Positions 11,277 to 23,759 of a stretch of DNA of 64,000 nt are shown here, piece by piece. Location of the stretch: NCBI RefSeq assembly GCF_040183065.1, contig NC_091125.1:128212621-128276620 (forward strand), written 5' to 3'. The number at the start of each line of letters is the position of its first letter. Within the stretch, counting starts at the first letter, position 1. A model generated the notes under the pieces. It was given only the letters and a program-made list of their open reading frames with translations, had not been told where the DNA came from and did no database searches. Both the position numbers and the translations under genes were made by a program. This DNA is from Periplaneta americana (Eukaryota; Arthropoda; Insecta; Blattodea; Blattidae).

Positions 11277-12599
11277 CTGTACACAAAGTGACACTTGTAT
11301 CAATTTCCTGTTTTACAATCGACGAAACATGAAAAAGTTAAATGAATGAGAGGAAAATGCGGACTGGATGGGAGCGAGAACAGCGATCACACAATGCGGG
11401 GAACAAAACAATTAATTGGAATTTCTTATGCAAGATGCTGTCTGTTGGTGATACTCTGACAACAGATCTCGGAGACGATTTAGCAAAATTTTTTTTGCAA
11501 GACTATATAAATTATATGTCGCGTTGTGGACCAGTAATAACACCGTGTGTTGTTAAACTTTCCCGTTATCGCTGTTATACCCAAACCCTTTGTAATACCC
11601 ATTCTTTGAATATCCTGGTGAAAAAGTTACGACGCTGAACAAAAATTTGAATCTTGGGTCACTATGTATAGGTCTCGCAAGCAGGGAATACCAACGGAAG
11701 GAATGCGAATGAAACACTGCGATAAGGAAGAGCGAGCGACAGGAAAGGTCACGAGATAGCTTGAATGATATTCAAGAGTACAATCGGAAGAGAAATGACA
11801 TCGATAGAATCAGTCTTGCATTGTGATAGTTACATTACGACTTTAGTTTGTTCCATTGCATGTGAATACGTGTATTGTATCGCACGGTATTATTATTTCA
11901 TTCGTAAACATATGTTGCGCGTTTAATTAGCTTCGAATTTTTCTCTTGCTACGTTCTTTATTTCCACAGCGATGTCCACATTTGTTCATCTTTTTGGGAA
12001 AGACAGTACTTCCATCGGCCCGCATCTCTCCCCCCTCGGCGTGCCTACATACACACGTCAAAACAGACAGCAACGCCACCATTGCTTTTCAGTAATCGTT
12101 CCTTGCGCGAGCTATAGCAACGAAGTTTCGACTGGAGCAGGTCTGGGCATTAATACCTCAATCGAGTCACTGCATACTACCCCTTAACTCCCCACTCCAC
12201 CTTCCCCGACTGAGGCAGTATTGTTTTGGTCGGATACGAACAGACAGGAAGGTAAGCATTGTTCAAAAACGGATTGTATAAGGCAGGCATCACAGCTTTT
12301 ACGAAATTTCGGCTCTCGCTGATCGCCTAAAATCCATCACTGATGCAAAATGCCTTACTGTGCGTTTGTTTCTAGGGCGATATGAGAGAAGAGGACATGA
12401 ACGGGGGTTTCTGCCTACCCTTTCACTTCCCCTCTATGCCCGGAACTAGATTGGAGACATTGAAGCATTGCTTACGTCCCCAAAAATGTCTTTGCGAAGT
12501 TACGGATCCCTGGTCATTTGCCATTTTTACTGCCAAAATTCTAATACACAGGTGTCTGTACCAACTCTAGGGAATTCCATGGCTACTTGTTCCGTAAGC
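11277..12599. other. Intron with no assigned feature
   Basis: Contains a GC-richer patch 11970-12240 after TTTATTTCCACAG. Frames there (71 codons, from 11972) have no family signal. Confidence 0.35.
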
Positions 12600-12915
12600 T
12601 GCCTTGGTAATTCAGTTGTCAGCTAAGCGCATTCCCAAACCCACACCGGCTGATTACACTAAGGTTCGCTGCATACCCAGGTTTCGAGCAGGCAACTCCC
12701 ATCGTCCGAAGGCCAGCCCCCTCCGTGCATTCGGGGAATGCTATCGAATGCTGATGAAGTGGAGAAAATGTTGACGGAATAATGTAGATGCCTAACATGG
12801 GGAAACGGGAGAACCCCGAGAAAAACCCCAACTACAGCCTTGTCCGCCATAAGTGTCATTATGGATTTTCAATGTAAATGGAATGACAAGTTCAAGGTCT
12901 GATCACTCAGCCACT
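12600..12915 (-). mobile_element. SINE family B, minus orientation
   Basis: Minus strand holds a decayed head near 12880-12915 and then GGGGTTTTTCTCGGGGTTCTCC. Next come a block with CATTCCCCGAATGC and the tail AGCGAACCTTAGTGTAATCA to GGGAATGCGCTTAGCTGAC. Related to 43165-43428 and 50846-51120. Open frames here are SINE-derived. Confidence 0.7.
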
Positions 12916-13789
12916 GCATGGGACCAACAGTTATAGAAACAAAACAGCTGAGTATACAATACTGAATACAGATTCGTTCATATACAGAATCTTCAAAAAT
13001 TCCATGCCAAAATTTATAGGAATGATGGAGGGAACCAGAATAAATATTTTTTGTTAAATAAGTTTGCGTCGGAAATCCATATTGATTGAGTAGTGAAATA
13101 TGAGCGTGGAAGAGACCAAAACATATGCCACTAAATGCTAATTTTGTCGCGCCTATAATTTCTAAACTACACGACATATTCCAATGAAGTAAACGGTGAC
13201 CATCAGACGAAAGATAAATGTATCCAACATGACCTTGAGTTGGAGTGAGTGAAGGGAAAAGTTGATGCGCGAATTGACGGATCGCGTAGCAGCCGAGGCA
13301 GTGTAAAGTGTAACTCGAAAATGCAAAGCGATAGAAAGTTCACAGTGGTGTAAAATGATTCATAACGAATCAAGCTACAATCTCTAGTGAGAAACAATTA
13401 GCAGTCGACAAGTTAAATTGGAAAAATTCGAGAATAAAGTCGAATGAAGTGAGAAAATTCACAACGTCGAGGCATATGCAGCGCAAATGGGAGCAGTCGT
13501 ATAAGCAATGGGTAGCAAACTAAATGGTTACTATAGCAACCGACATGTTTACTTTCCATGCATACGAGATGGCTACTCCCAGGAGTCCCAGCACAGCGAA
13601 GATATATCGATTTTTTAGAGTATCTGGAAAGAAGAAATGTTGTCAATGTTGTCACTGCAGATGTTTATCTTAAAAGCAATTTTATCAGCGACGTATTCAC
13701 GCATAAAACTTGTAGCTGTCTCTTCGATGCATCCTACCCATATTTTATTGTTATAATTACTGTATTTTCCAACAAAAACCCGAAAAATG

Positions 13790-15085
13790 TTCCATTCCAG
13801 GTCAATTTGTCCATTTTATATTGTCCACAGTCACATAGTTCGTCTTTATTCGGTACACGGACATTTCAGCCACTTTTTTTTCCCATAAAGGATTCGTCCA
13901 TTTTCAATATTGTCCATTAATATCATAGGTCTACAAATATTTTATCCATTTTCTTTGGTCCACATTTTTTTATCCATTTTTTATTTTATTTTATCCATGT
14001 AGTTAATAGAGAACAATTTCACCATTATTAATGTGCTTTTTATTGTTTCCGTGGTAGTGAAATCTGGTGCCAGAACTCTTAATGAGGAATCAAATTTATA
14101 TAGTACAATTTCAAAGGCATTACAATGGTTCATTTACTTCCTTCGTCTAAAGGCAGAAGATAAAATAGTTTATAATTACATTTAATATCAGTTTCACTCA
14201 TTCAGCAAAAATGGAGACCGATCCTATTGGTGGTGCGAAAATCGTGATATACTATGCAATGTCCGTTGTGTCACAAATAGGAATATACTGTAGCCTACAT
14301 ATTCATATCTGTATGTTAAGGAGGAATAGAGGTGAAGTTCCGTCAACTACAGATTAAAGTTGTACAGTGCAATACCGAAGAGAGGGATGAAGAGGAAATA
14401 GAAAATAGGATAATTAATATGTTATTTAAATGTTTCTTTAATTAAATTAGCAATTAATTTGGCTTAGCTGCATTATAAGTACCGCCAGCCTATTTGATAT
14501 TATCGAGTCATATTCTTATTTGGAAATAGTATATTATCGATTGTTATTCTAATATAGCCAATTTAATAAAATTAATTCATTTTTTATATATTTCAATAAT
14601 ACGTAACGTCACTGCCTTCTCCAAACCTTTTCATTATTCGTTATAGTTTTTAAGCTAATATTTTCCCTGGACCTTGTAGTGTTTAAATACCCGCCATGGT
14701 GATATGTAAACAAACAAACTTTGATTCTCAATTATTAAAACAATAGGTATCGATAATTTCATTTCTCGAACTGCTACTTCCGTTGACCTATTTTTAGGAG
14801 ATATATTAACGGCGGTACCTGTAGTGCATCTGTTCCATGAACCATAAATATTGTGGCTTAAGAAATATGGATTAAAATTATATACAATGCACAAAAATAT
14901 TTTAGAACTTTTCAGTATGGTGGACGAAACCATACAGTGGACGATTTTTATAAGTTGACATAAACAGGTGGACAAAATTGTTATGGACATAAAATTATAG
15001 TGGACTAAAATCTCAACTGGACGAAAATTTATGGTGGACGTAAATAATGTGGACGAAATGTCACTGAACAATGTCTAGGAATAAA
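13790..15085. mobile_element. Foldback-like element with arms built of GTCCA/TGGAC subrepeats
   Basis: The left part (13790-14005) holds many spaced GTCCATTTT, GTCCAC and ATCCATTTT units. The right part (14916-15070) holds the complementary GTGGAC, GTGGACGAAA and CTGGACGAAAAT. Long arms of short degenerate repeats resemble Foldback/Galileo-type elements. About 900 bp of unrelated AT-rich sequence lies between. Boundaries are approximate and no TSD was resolved. Confidence 0.45.
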
Positions 15086-15111
15086 ATGTTCAAATTTCGT
15101 TTCGTTAATAT

Positions 15112-15210
15112 ATTGTGGGCCTAGATGCCTCATAAGTGGTGTCATGTTGGTATCACATGTGTGGTTCAGACCTGTCTTCGGACAGTTGACTAAAGAACAA
15201 TATAGGTACC
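15112..15210 (+). repeat. Interspersed repeat family G, copy 1
   Basis: Contains GCCTCATAAGTGGTGTC, TTGGTATCAC and GACCTGTCTTCGGACAGTTG. The same ordered blocks recur at 29446-29620 (plus) and 30528-30690 (minus). In those copies the sequence leads into an (ATT/AAT)n run, suggesting the 3' part of a retroelement. Confidence 0.65.
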
Positions 15211-16253
15211 GGTATTGTGAAGCTTCTCCTACTCAACTTCATCGTCTCTTCACTGAGATCATCCCTGCTAGTTGACATTTAGAGAAACCTGCTTCTTATT
15301 ATAATTGTTGGGCCTCATTTGATCAGCTTCAACCCTGACAACTGTGTTAAACCTTATTTTGCTAAAGGATGTCATGCTGCGTGACGTCACAAGGAAAGAG
15401 CATATTAGGAAAGATATTGAAGAAATGACTATGCTTTTGAAAATCTTCTAATACTTTAGGTACCGGTATGTAGTTTGGTAAACGTCTTTGTTGCAAACCC
15501 ATTTATTACTTTGTTAACCGAAACTGAGTCAATTCACATTAACATGCATTTAATTTGTATTTCTTCTGAAAGGCGCATTAAAATGTGAAAATAAATAAGG
15601 ATCAATTTGTATTTAACACAATTTAATCTTTGAATTCCCGGTGCAGTGCACAATATTCATCTCCCCGTCGGCTCCAATAAATTTTATACAGGCTTCCGCC
15701 ACCTTTTCCTCTAGAAAAAAAGCGCTGATCTTACCTATGTCACAAGAGATCTTCAAAGTGTATCCATCTGCTTCAATACATTTTTACATCTCCGAAGATC
15801 GTTCTGAAATACTCGACTAATCCTTCTTGCCAAATATTCGAAATGACTCGTCGTATATTTTCTGCCTCTTCTTGCATATTATAAAAACCCACTGCGTTAT
15901 GTTATACATAATTCCCAACCAGCTATAAAAATAACACAATAGCTTGCACTACACCACGTATAATGTTCTCAAGTAATTAGAACACAATAGCTTGTAATAC
16001 ATTAGGCACGAATGAGTTATCCCTTCAGTGTTCTCAAACAATTAGAAAAAAACACAATAGCTTGCAATACATTACGCACAAATGAATAATCCTTTCGGTA
16101 ACTCACAATAGACTGAGATGAATTGCAAGCATGCAACGCCGAATAAACGCTCTTGAACTTCGGCGCACTGTGGAGACAACTTTTTTGTACGTCCTTTGGT
16201 GTCATCTACTGCCTCTGCACTAAAGCGTACACAATTTCGTGTGAAACTATTAC

Positions 16254-16429
16254 CTGCCGTAGTTGGGGTCGTTCTTGTCGAGTGTAGGCTTGTCGAGTGC
16301 TGCTCCCTCTGCGGCACTGAAAGGGTTGCGGGTCTGTTTCTGGCGGTGCTGGTCGGCCTGCTTATTGAACTGCGCCACCTTGTCGGACAGGCCTACTTGA
16401 CTACACCTGCGGATGTCCATTGGTGTGTT
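16254..16429 (-). CDS. ABRA: Costars-domain (ABRA/STARS-like) gene, exon with actin-binding linker motif
   Basis: A 176-nt exon entered in phase 0 after GTTACAG (exon starts 16429), leaving in phase 2 at GGCAG|GTAATAG. It encodes VAQFNKQADQHRQKQTRNPF, then a short acidic linker and DKNDPNYGR. In vertebrate STARS the segment just before the Costars domain is W-x-x-W-A-D-E-H-x-x-x-Q-K-x-N-P-F-S then G-D-E-G-Y-G-R-P. The H-R-Q-K-Q-x-x-N-P-F-S and Y-G-R|P matches support the same gene. Family work assigns actin binding to this region. The exon lies about 5 kb upstream of the next one. Confidence 0.85.
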
Positions 16430-16781
16430 CTGTAACATTCACAGTTCTAGCTGTAGCTAATGTTTGATAGCAAACATACGAAGTGAAAAGTTGAAGAAGA
16501 AAAAAAAAATCAGCCCCTACAATAGTTAACGATTACTAAACGCAAAATTATCCCTTTAGGGACTCACGTACGAAAGTATAGGATTTGGCATTCCTGAGGT
16601 ACCCGAGGCATCCTGCGCTAAAGTTCCCTTCCAGAGTACATAAACAAGGGAGCTTAGTGCTCCAGGATAGGGTTGGTAATTCTCTTATGCAAAAAGATGT
16701 TATTTCGGAACCCCAAATGTCCGAGAGGTATCACTGGAGAGTTTAAGGTTGGAAAGCAGCTTTTAAATTAGCAACAAATGT

Positions 16782-16912
16782 AGTGGTGGTGGTGGTGGTG
16801 GTGGTGGTGGTGGTGGTGGTGGTGGTTGTGGTGGCGGCGGTGGCGACGGTGGTGGCGGTGGCGGTGACGGTAGCAGTGGCGGCAGCAGCAGCAGCAGCAG
16901 CAGTGGCAGTAG
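16782..16912. repeat. (GGT)n/(GGC)n/(AGC)n compound microsatellite
   Basis: Runs of GGT, then GGC and GAC variants, then AGC units, in unspliced non-coding context. Confidence 0.93.
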
Positions 16913-16934
16913 TAACGCATTGATTAAAACTTAC

Positions 16935-17035
16935 AGAATCTGGTAGGATGGAAGAGAAGGCCTTATGGCCTTAATCCTGTCAGATTAAATAAATAAATAA
17001 ATAAACAAATAAATAAATAGATAAATAAATAAATA
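16935..17035 (+). mobile_element. 3' tail of an unidentified retroelement with (AAAT)n
   Basis: AGAATCTGGTAGGATGGAAG then AGAAGGCCTTATGGCCTTAA and TCCTGTCAGATTAAATAAAT lead into (AAAT)n. The arrangement looks like a non-LTR 3' end with an A-rich microsatellite tail. No coding part is attached. Confidence 0.4.
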
Positions 17036-17327
17036 TTACCACAGTAAGGCTTGCAGGAAAAGTAAGTATAGGAAATAGGCCTAGTTACCACCAGTTTCTG
17101 TAAAATAGTTTGAAATTTTCTGAAAATCTTCTGGAGTTAGAAATATCATGTTCCTCCTTATCTGCTACAGATGAAGTCTGTAAATTTGTATCAAAGACGA
17201 AAACTACAGTATAACATAATTAAGATAATAATAGTAATAATTATAACATTATAACAGTAACACACATTCAATTGTGGAAATCGAAGGCAGTTTACTTTTA
17301 TCAGATTATGGTGATGATGATGATGAT

Positions 17328-17405
17328 GATGATAATAATAATAATAATAATAATAGCCTAGAAATAACAAAAATAATAACAATAGTAATAATAAGAATAT
17401 CAATA

Positions 17406-17450
<45 letters not shown>

Positions 17451-17794
17451 CCGAGGCACAACAGACCATGAAGGACCATGACCGACCAGCTGTCTGCTGG
17501 CATCACGTCCACATGCCGAAGCAGAAGTGGACGATCATTCAACCAGAATGAAGGTATCGTGTGGTTAGCACGATGATCTTCCCAGCCGTTATAGCTGGCT
17601 TTCGTAACCGAATTTCGCTACCTTTCGTAGCTTCCCAAGTGCATCACGATGCTGGGTGGGCACCGATCCCATACATTGGCCGAAATTTCATGAGAAAATT
17701 TCTTCCCCCATGAGGACTCGAACCAGCGCGCATTCCGTAATGCGAGTCCTAGGCAGGATGCCTTAGACCACGACGCCACGGCGCGTGACTAATG

Positions 17795-17842
<48 letters not shown>

Positions 17843-18119
17843 TAGAAATCAGAGAAGTTATGAAGGTAGATAAGAAGATAGTAGAGTTGATTGAAGAAAG
17901 GAGATTAAAAATGGTTCGGGCATGTGAAAAAAATGACAATTGACAAAATACTGAGAATGATGTTGGACTGGAAAAACCTAGAGAACAGTGTATGAAAGAA
18001 TGTGTGAAAGAGGATAGTTAATAGAGGAGATGCTCATAACAGAAAAGAATGGAGAAATAAAGTTAGGTTTAGGCTGCAGGAAAATTACTTATTACTTGGA
18101 CAATTAATATAATAATAAC

Positions 18120-18212
<93 letters not shown>
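17328..18212. repeat. Cluster of (AAT)n microsatellites
   Basis: Separate tracts at 17328-17355, 17398-17450, 17791-17840 and 18105-18212, with SINE family E between the second and third. 17841-18100 is unassigned; it may be a worn transposon coding piece, not recognised. Confidence 0.9.
17540..17790 (-). mobile_element. tRNA-derived SINE family E, minus orientation
   Basis: Minus strand begins CGCGCCGTGGCGTCGTGGTC, then AAGGCATCCTGCCTAGGACT and B-box GGTTCGAGTCCTC, followed by GGGGGAAGAAATTTTCTCAT and a unique body. (AAT)n tracts lie on both sides. Confidence 0.75.
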
Positions 18213-18214
<2 letters not shown>

Positions 18215-20587
18215 TAAACTTACCATATGTAAAGTAATTTCAATATTTCACAGTTTAAAAAATTCAGAGAAAAGCGATAACGAACTCTAATATTGCGTGG
18301 GTGTCGTGAGCTGAACTGAAACTCGGCGCTACCGTCGACTAATAGCTTTTCGAAAAATGTTTAAAAATATGTAAGTCATTGTTTATTAGTTTTGTTGCAA
18401 ACATAATATCAAAACAATAAGAATAATGTATTACAGTTTAAATGACAAATCAATATTACATTAAGTTGACACTACGTTTTCTTTGAACGAAACTTTATGA
18501 TATTCTTCATAGCTTGATACAGGTCTATATTAATGTTATGTTTAAAGAGATTATGTTATTTGGCTAAATCTCACGTAAACCTATACCTACCAAAATCAGC
18601 CGTATGAATTATCTCACTATATTAGAATTGTACTATTTTTTATATTCATTACTCAGAACGAGTTTTGAAATGGTATGCCCCTAACTTAGAAACACATTTC
18701 CAATAGATCAGTAAAAAAAAATGTAAATATCCTAAGATTTATAATTGTATTTCTTAAAGATAAATACACTTTATCGATAGTTTAGAATACTACAAATGTA
18801 CTTATAAGTGTAAATGTGTACGGCAGTATACGGGATATTCATAACTCTCAAAATTCCCACCGGAAAGAAACCATAGATGCAAATAAATTCGATCTGGCAA
18901 CAGAGCCATGGATTGAACCGGTAAGAAGGAAGCGGAGAGTATAACATCCATGTTACGCAAGGAAGTAGAATATTAAGGAGGAACATAGGTTAAAATTTAT
19001 GAGAAGAGAGAAAATTAAAATTTATAGTGAGATACAATACGTAAGAAATTGTTGACTGGATTGTTCACTACGTTCCTGTAATTTTACGAAATTAAGATAA
19101 AAGCAAAATTATAGAATACGTTAGATTTTCTATATTAGGCCTACATAAGAATAATGTTTCAGAAATGAATTACAAAACACGAAACAATTGCTGGTTAATG
19201 CTACGTCATTTTCTATAAACTTAAATCGAGTTCTTTAGATTTGCAATGCCACCTACGAAAAAGACTATATAGGCCTACTTGAATTTCAGGGGTAGTTACT
19301 TTAAAATTTAGCATACCAACGCGCTCAATTAATTTATTTCTTAATTGATCGAGGTTAATTGAATTTGTTAACGCTCTAATGTTTTCAGTTAATGCTAGGT
19401 TTGTGTATGTTGATTAATCAAAGAATATGGAGTTTGAAAACGCTTTAACATATATTATATTATAAAATGAAGCTATTGCTGTGAAGTAAACTTCAGGTTC
19501 GCAACTTATTGTAATTATTGCAATTACTGACATTATTTTGCGTCTGTATCTTGAATTCTTGAATGTTGATTAAATTCGATGTCACACATCAATACGCTAC
19601 TAGTGCCAATTAACGTTACTATAGTCTTCGTTGAACTAATTTAAGTTCATAGAGTTTGTAAATGCCTTTAACATATGTTATACAGTAATTGAAACTGAAA
19701 AAAAAAGTTATAATTTAATTATTACTCTACACGTAACGACGGCGCTGCAATCTGAAAGCTGTTTTTTTTACTAGTTAAGGATATGTCCAATTGTTTAATT
19801 AACAGAAATCCACAGAGTTTGAAAATTTATTTTATAAAATCTTATTGAAAGAAGCTGTTGTTGCGTAAAAGATTTAAGCTTGAATTTTCTACACTATTGC
19901 TATTAAATTATGTAGGTCTTCTTAATTGGTCGACAGCCATAGAATTTAAAATGTATTAGAACGGCAATATTATGTTTTCTTTAATTAACCGAATTCATAG
20001 ATTTTGAAAATGCCTGTATTCTGTCTTATAAAATAAAGTTACATTTGTACTAAAATATAAGTTCGAACTTTCTGCACTTAAATTAAACACACTACCGCGA
20101 TTATACTGGTCTTTCGAATTGACCTAGGTTCACTGAATGTGGTAACACGTTTAAGTACGTCAGGCTGCGCTCCTGCGGTGGTCGCGCGAATGATTACAAA
20201 GATACTCGTTGAAGTAGCTCACTGGGACTTGTAAACATCGATAGACCGGTTTTTGTGAAAGCTCCTCAATTGTTCCTGTCGCCAAGAGCGCTCTACTTCA
20301 CACCAGTCAACTGTTTACATTGTTCTTGGTATTTGCATGCGCATTCCCTCTTGATGAAAGTGTGGGATACGCTACCGAGTAATTGCAGCTCACACTTTTG
20401 CTGTCAGACGAATGGGATCGGTGCCAAATAACGATCTTGAGCATGAGCGTGTTTCTTCGAGCTCGATGGAGACAGAAAGTAACACGAAGTAAAAGAATAT
20501 ATTTTGTAGTGGAAACAAATAGGCCTACTTCCAATTTTTTTTTCTTTAGGAATCGTGTTAGGGTACTATAGTATATAAAAGCTGACG
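18213..20587. other. Intron, AT-rich, with an unassigned CpG-bearing patch
   Basis: 18213-20150 shows AATTGAC/TTAATTGA-rich degenerate repetition (about 19320-20130: GGTTAATTGAATTTG, GTTCATAGAGTTTG and TTTGAAAATG blocks recurring every 100-200 bp), possibly an old tandem repeat. 20160-20480 is more CpG-rich without a convincing exon. Confidence 0.35.
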
Positions 20588-20601
20588 AATCCCTACGTTT
20601 T

Positions 20602-21071
20602 TTAATTAGTTATTTAACTATGGTGTATCAACTACTGGGTTATTTAGCACCGATTGAATTGGTGATTATGAGATGGCATTTGGCGAGATGAGGCCGAGGA
20701 TTCGACATAGATTACCTGATATTAGCCTTAGGGGAGAGTTGGGTAGTATCGGACATCGGGTAATATCGGACAGTGAGTTTCTTTCATCTACAACCAGATG
20801 ATATTACCTGAATGACATGGTTACGTTTCTGTGATGTCGCATACAGTTACATAACCATGTCATTCAGGTACTACCATCTCTGGTAGATGAAAGAAACGCA
20901 CTGTCCGATATTACCCGATGTCCGAAACTACCCAACTCTCCCCTACAGATGGGTAAAACCTTGGATAAAACCCAACCAGGTAATCAGCCCAAGCGGGAAT
21001 CGAACCCACGCCCGAGCGCAACTCCGGATCAGCAGGAAAACGCGCTACCGCCTGAGCTACGCCAGTGGCCA
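20602..21071 (-). mobile_element. SINE family C, minus orientation, split by a palindromic MITE
   Basis: Minus-strand family C copy whose head (CTGGCGTAGCTCAGGCGGTA, B-box GGTTCGATTCCCG) is at the high end. A 213-bp element (20731-20943) interrupts it. Near-perfect 14-bp flanking repeat AATCCCTACGTTTT/AATCCCTATGTTTT at 20588-20601 and 21072-21085. Removing the insert and one TA restores the family C sequence seen at 6975-7210. Confidence 0.88.
20731..20943. mobile_element. Palindromic MITE, TA target-site duplication
   Basis: Ends are GGGGAGAGTTGGGTAGTATC and its near-perfect complement. The two arms pair over most of the element, including TTTCTTTCATCTAC and ACCTGAATGACATGGTTA blocks. Flanked by TA (20729-20730 and 20944-20945) inside a SINE, so the boundaries are exact. 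TA preference suggests mobilisation by a Tc1/mariner-superfamily transposase. No coding capacity. Confidence 0.92.
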
Positions 21072-21779
21072 AATCCCTATGTTTTCGTCAATATATTCAT
21101 ATCTAGACGTAATACAATAACTCATTTATACTATAGAAAATGACTTTTTAATTTATTTTGTGCTTTCATGGCGTGTAAGGAAAATAATTTTTTGCTCGAC
21201 CATATTATAATACGCTCATTACATGTGACATAACTGTATCTTAATCATATACATTGAAATACTGCTATTCATTATGTTAATGCAACTATAAATTTCCAAC
21301 AAAACATATGCAATATTGATTAATATCGTACGCGCAATATCCCGCAAGCTTTGAGAGCACCAATCCAACCAAAATGGCAGGCCCGAGTTTTGAAAGTGAC
21401 ATTGATCGAATCACTCAAATAAAACATTTAACCCAACTTCAAACATTCCACTAGGAGCCATTCCAAAGATAAATTTCACAAACTGCACAATCAACAACAT
21501 GTACCTACTCGTATTTAAAGTAAAATAAATTCTGTTCATGTTAATTTTAATATTACAATAAATTGAGTTCATTTCTTGTGTTTTAATGTGTGTTGCTTTG
21601 AGATTAAAATATACATATCCTGCATAAAATCAATAAATACGGCCTGCCATCTGTTGCACTACTCGGGAACACTCTGAAAAGACGCTCACACTCACGCCAT
21701 CTGTTGCAATAGTTGAGAACACGCTGAAAATACACGCATGTTCATCATTTCATTATCACTGAAGTAATAAGGTAAGATA

Positions 21780-21960
21780 TCTGTGAAAACTCAAAACTTA
21801 GACATTTAATTACGGTCGAACAAAAATAGTCGTATGCAGCTTGCCCATATTGGTAATTAAGTTGCTCGTATGAAAATTATGAAACTAGCTTACGCTCGTT
21901 TCATCAACATACTCGTGTCTTAATTGCTACCGTTATAGGCTGGTTGCATAATATATTATA
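21780..21960 (+). repeat. Interspersed repeat family H, copy 1
   Basis: GCTCGTATGAAAATTATGAA, ACTCGTGTCTTAATTGCTAC and TTATAGGCTGGTTGCATAAT recur in reverse at 61130-61250. Class unknown. Just upstream, 21650-21735 holds a ~50-bp tandem duplication around GCCATCTGTTGCA. Confidence 0.6.
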
Positions 21961-22582
21961 TCTTCTCTTAATTGCAATTTATTTGAAACTTGTGTAACTA
22001 AGTTTGCTTATACTGTACAGTAAAATTTTGGTTGTACCTAACTGAAGGAGATTGATATAAATTACGCACAACTCACATCGATATCTGAGTATCCTATAAT
22101 CCTGTCTCTCGTTTTTAATTTTTAATTATATGATGTGAAACATTTTAAAGATATTATGATGCTGTGTGAGTTTTCTGTTTTATCGGTACGAGTCCCTTAA
22201 CCTTGAGATCACTGATGTAAAGAGGCAACGGTCTTCACTGTCACATGGCTTGTATGTTCTCTGTATCCCGCAGTTTACGTAGCTTACAGAAAGGATATAG
22301 TGCGGAACTACAGTATATCGAAAGCTTTACTGAAATCGAAATATATTGAATCAATTTGTCCCTGCGTTTCAATTACTGGTACAATTTGATTTAGATAAGA
22401 CAAGAATTATTTCATCTACCTGATTTCTAGGGTTAAATTCTTAATTTTAGCGAAGTAATGAATATCATTAGCACAACCAGATGACCAATTCATATCAGGA
22501 GAGATAAAATTGCAGAGAATAACTATTTTATTATTGTGGAAATCAAGATGTTATCGAGAAAATTTAGATAATATTTAAAAAT

Positions 22583-22596
22583 ATAATAATAATAAC

Positions 22597-22635
<39 letters not shown>

Positions 22636-22884
22636 GTCACCGACGTGGCTCAGTCGGTTAAGGCGCTTGCCTGCCGGTCTGAAGTTACGCTCGGGCGCGA
22701 GTTCGATCCCCGCTTGGGCTGATTACCTGGTTGGGTTTTTTCCGAGGTTTTCCCCAACCGTAAGATGAATGCCAGGTAATCTAAGGCGAATCCTCGGCCT
22801 CATCTCGCCAATACCATCTCGCTATCACCAATTCATTGACGCTAAATAACCTAGTAGTTGATACAGCGTCGTTAAATAACCAAC

Positions 22885-22917
<33 letters not shown>

Positions 22918-23030
22918 TATGTATGTATGTATTCACATTGCAAATGGGTATATACCCGGTGGCAGTGGTAACTAATTACACTCAATAATGGCAATTAATA
23001 ATAAACACAACTAATAAAAACAACAACAAC

Positions 23031-23062
<32 letters not shown>
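22583..23062. repeat. (AAT)n tracts around SINE C, with a short (GTAT)n
   Basis: AAT tracts at 22583-22634, 22889-22916 and 23029-23062, plus (TATG)n at 22917-22932. A further short AAT tract lies at 23591-23610. Confidence 0.88.
22634..22887 (+). mobile_element. SINE family C, plus orientation
   Basis: Best-preserved family C copy: head CACCGACGTGGCTCAGTCGG, B-box GAGTTCGATCCCCGC, body TTACCTGGTTGGGTTTTTTC with CGAGGTTTTCCCC, and tail GACGCTAAATAACC to GTTGATACAGCGTCG. It sits within an (AAT)n tract (22583-22634 and 22889-22916), so the TSD cannot be read. Confidence 0.85.
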
Positions 23063-23064
<2 letters not shown>

Positions 23065-23759
23065 TACTAATGACAAGGACTATCCTAAATTAAAATGAAG
23101 CATGGTCACTTAAAATAACATTTAAAGTAAATCTAATTTGCATCTTAACCCTAAGCTCGAACTAAGACCCACGAGGTTCATATCTGCACAAGTACCTTTC
23201 GGCACTACACTTATTTCGCTGCCAACTCACTCACTGCACTGATTCTACCTGATTTCACTAACACTTCTAACCATTTCACTGTTCGAATACTTTGCACAAC
23301 CACTTCACTGGCACCAACACACTTCACTTACACAATAGACTTTACTGACACTACACACTTCACTGACACAACACACTTCCTCACTGATAGAACACTTCAA
23401 ATAACAAGATATCAATTACACCCTTTAACTAGTGTGTATAATATACTACCGTCTATTAGTAAAGTCCTTAAGCCTATTTTTAAATACATTTTTGGTTATT
23501 GGTAAAGCCTTTAGTAAGTCCGCAGGTAAAGCATTCCAGTCCTTGATAGTACGATTGAGAAAAGAAAACTTTCCAGTGTCCAGTGTCCAGTAATAATAAT
23601 AATAATAATAACTTGTGATGGAAAAATATTACAAAACTGATGTTAAACGAAAAACAAATGATATATTTACGGTTTTTTTTTTTTAAACTACGTATGGATG
23701 CAATCACCTATCGACAGGGGCATAGTTTTACCATGTCACAAATCTTTACGTAGAATACT

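Noticed and set aside
14655-15071. 138-codon minus-strand ORF
   Set aside because: No motif, AT-rich random composition, and overlaps the foldback arm.
20597-21070. Real tRNA gene in the head of the SINE
   Set aside because: The tRNA-like part is followed by the SINE body and tail, flanked by a TSD and diverged; it is a retroposon, not a tRNA gene.
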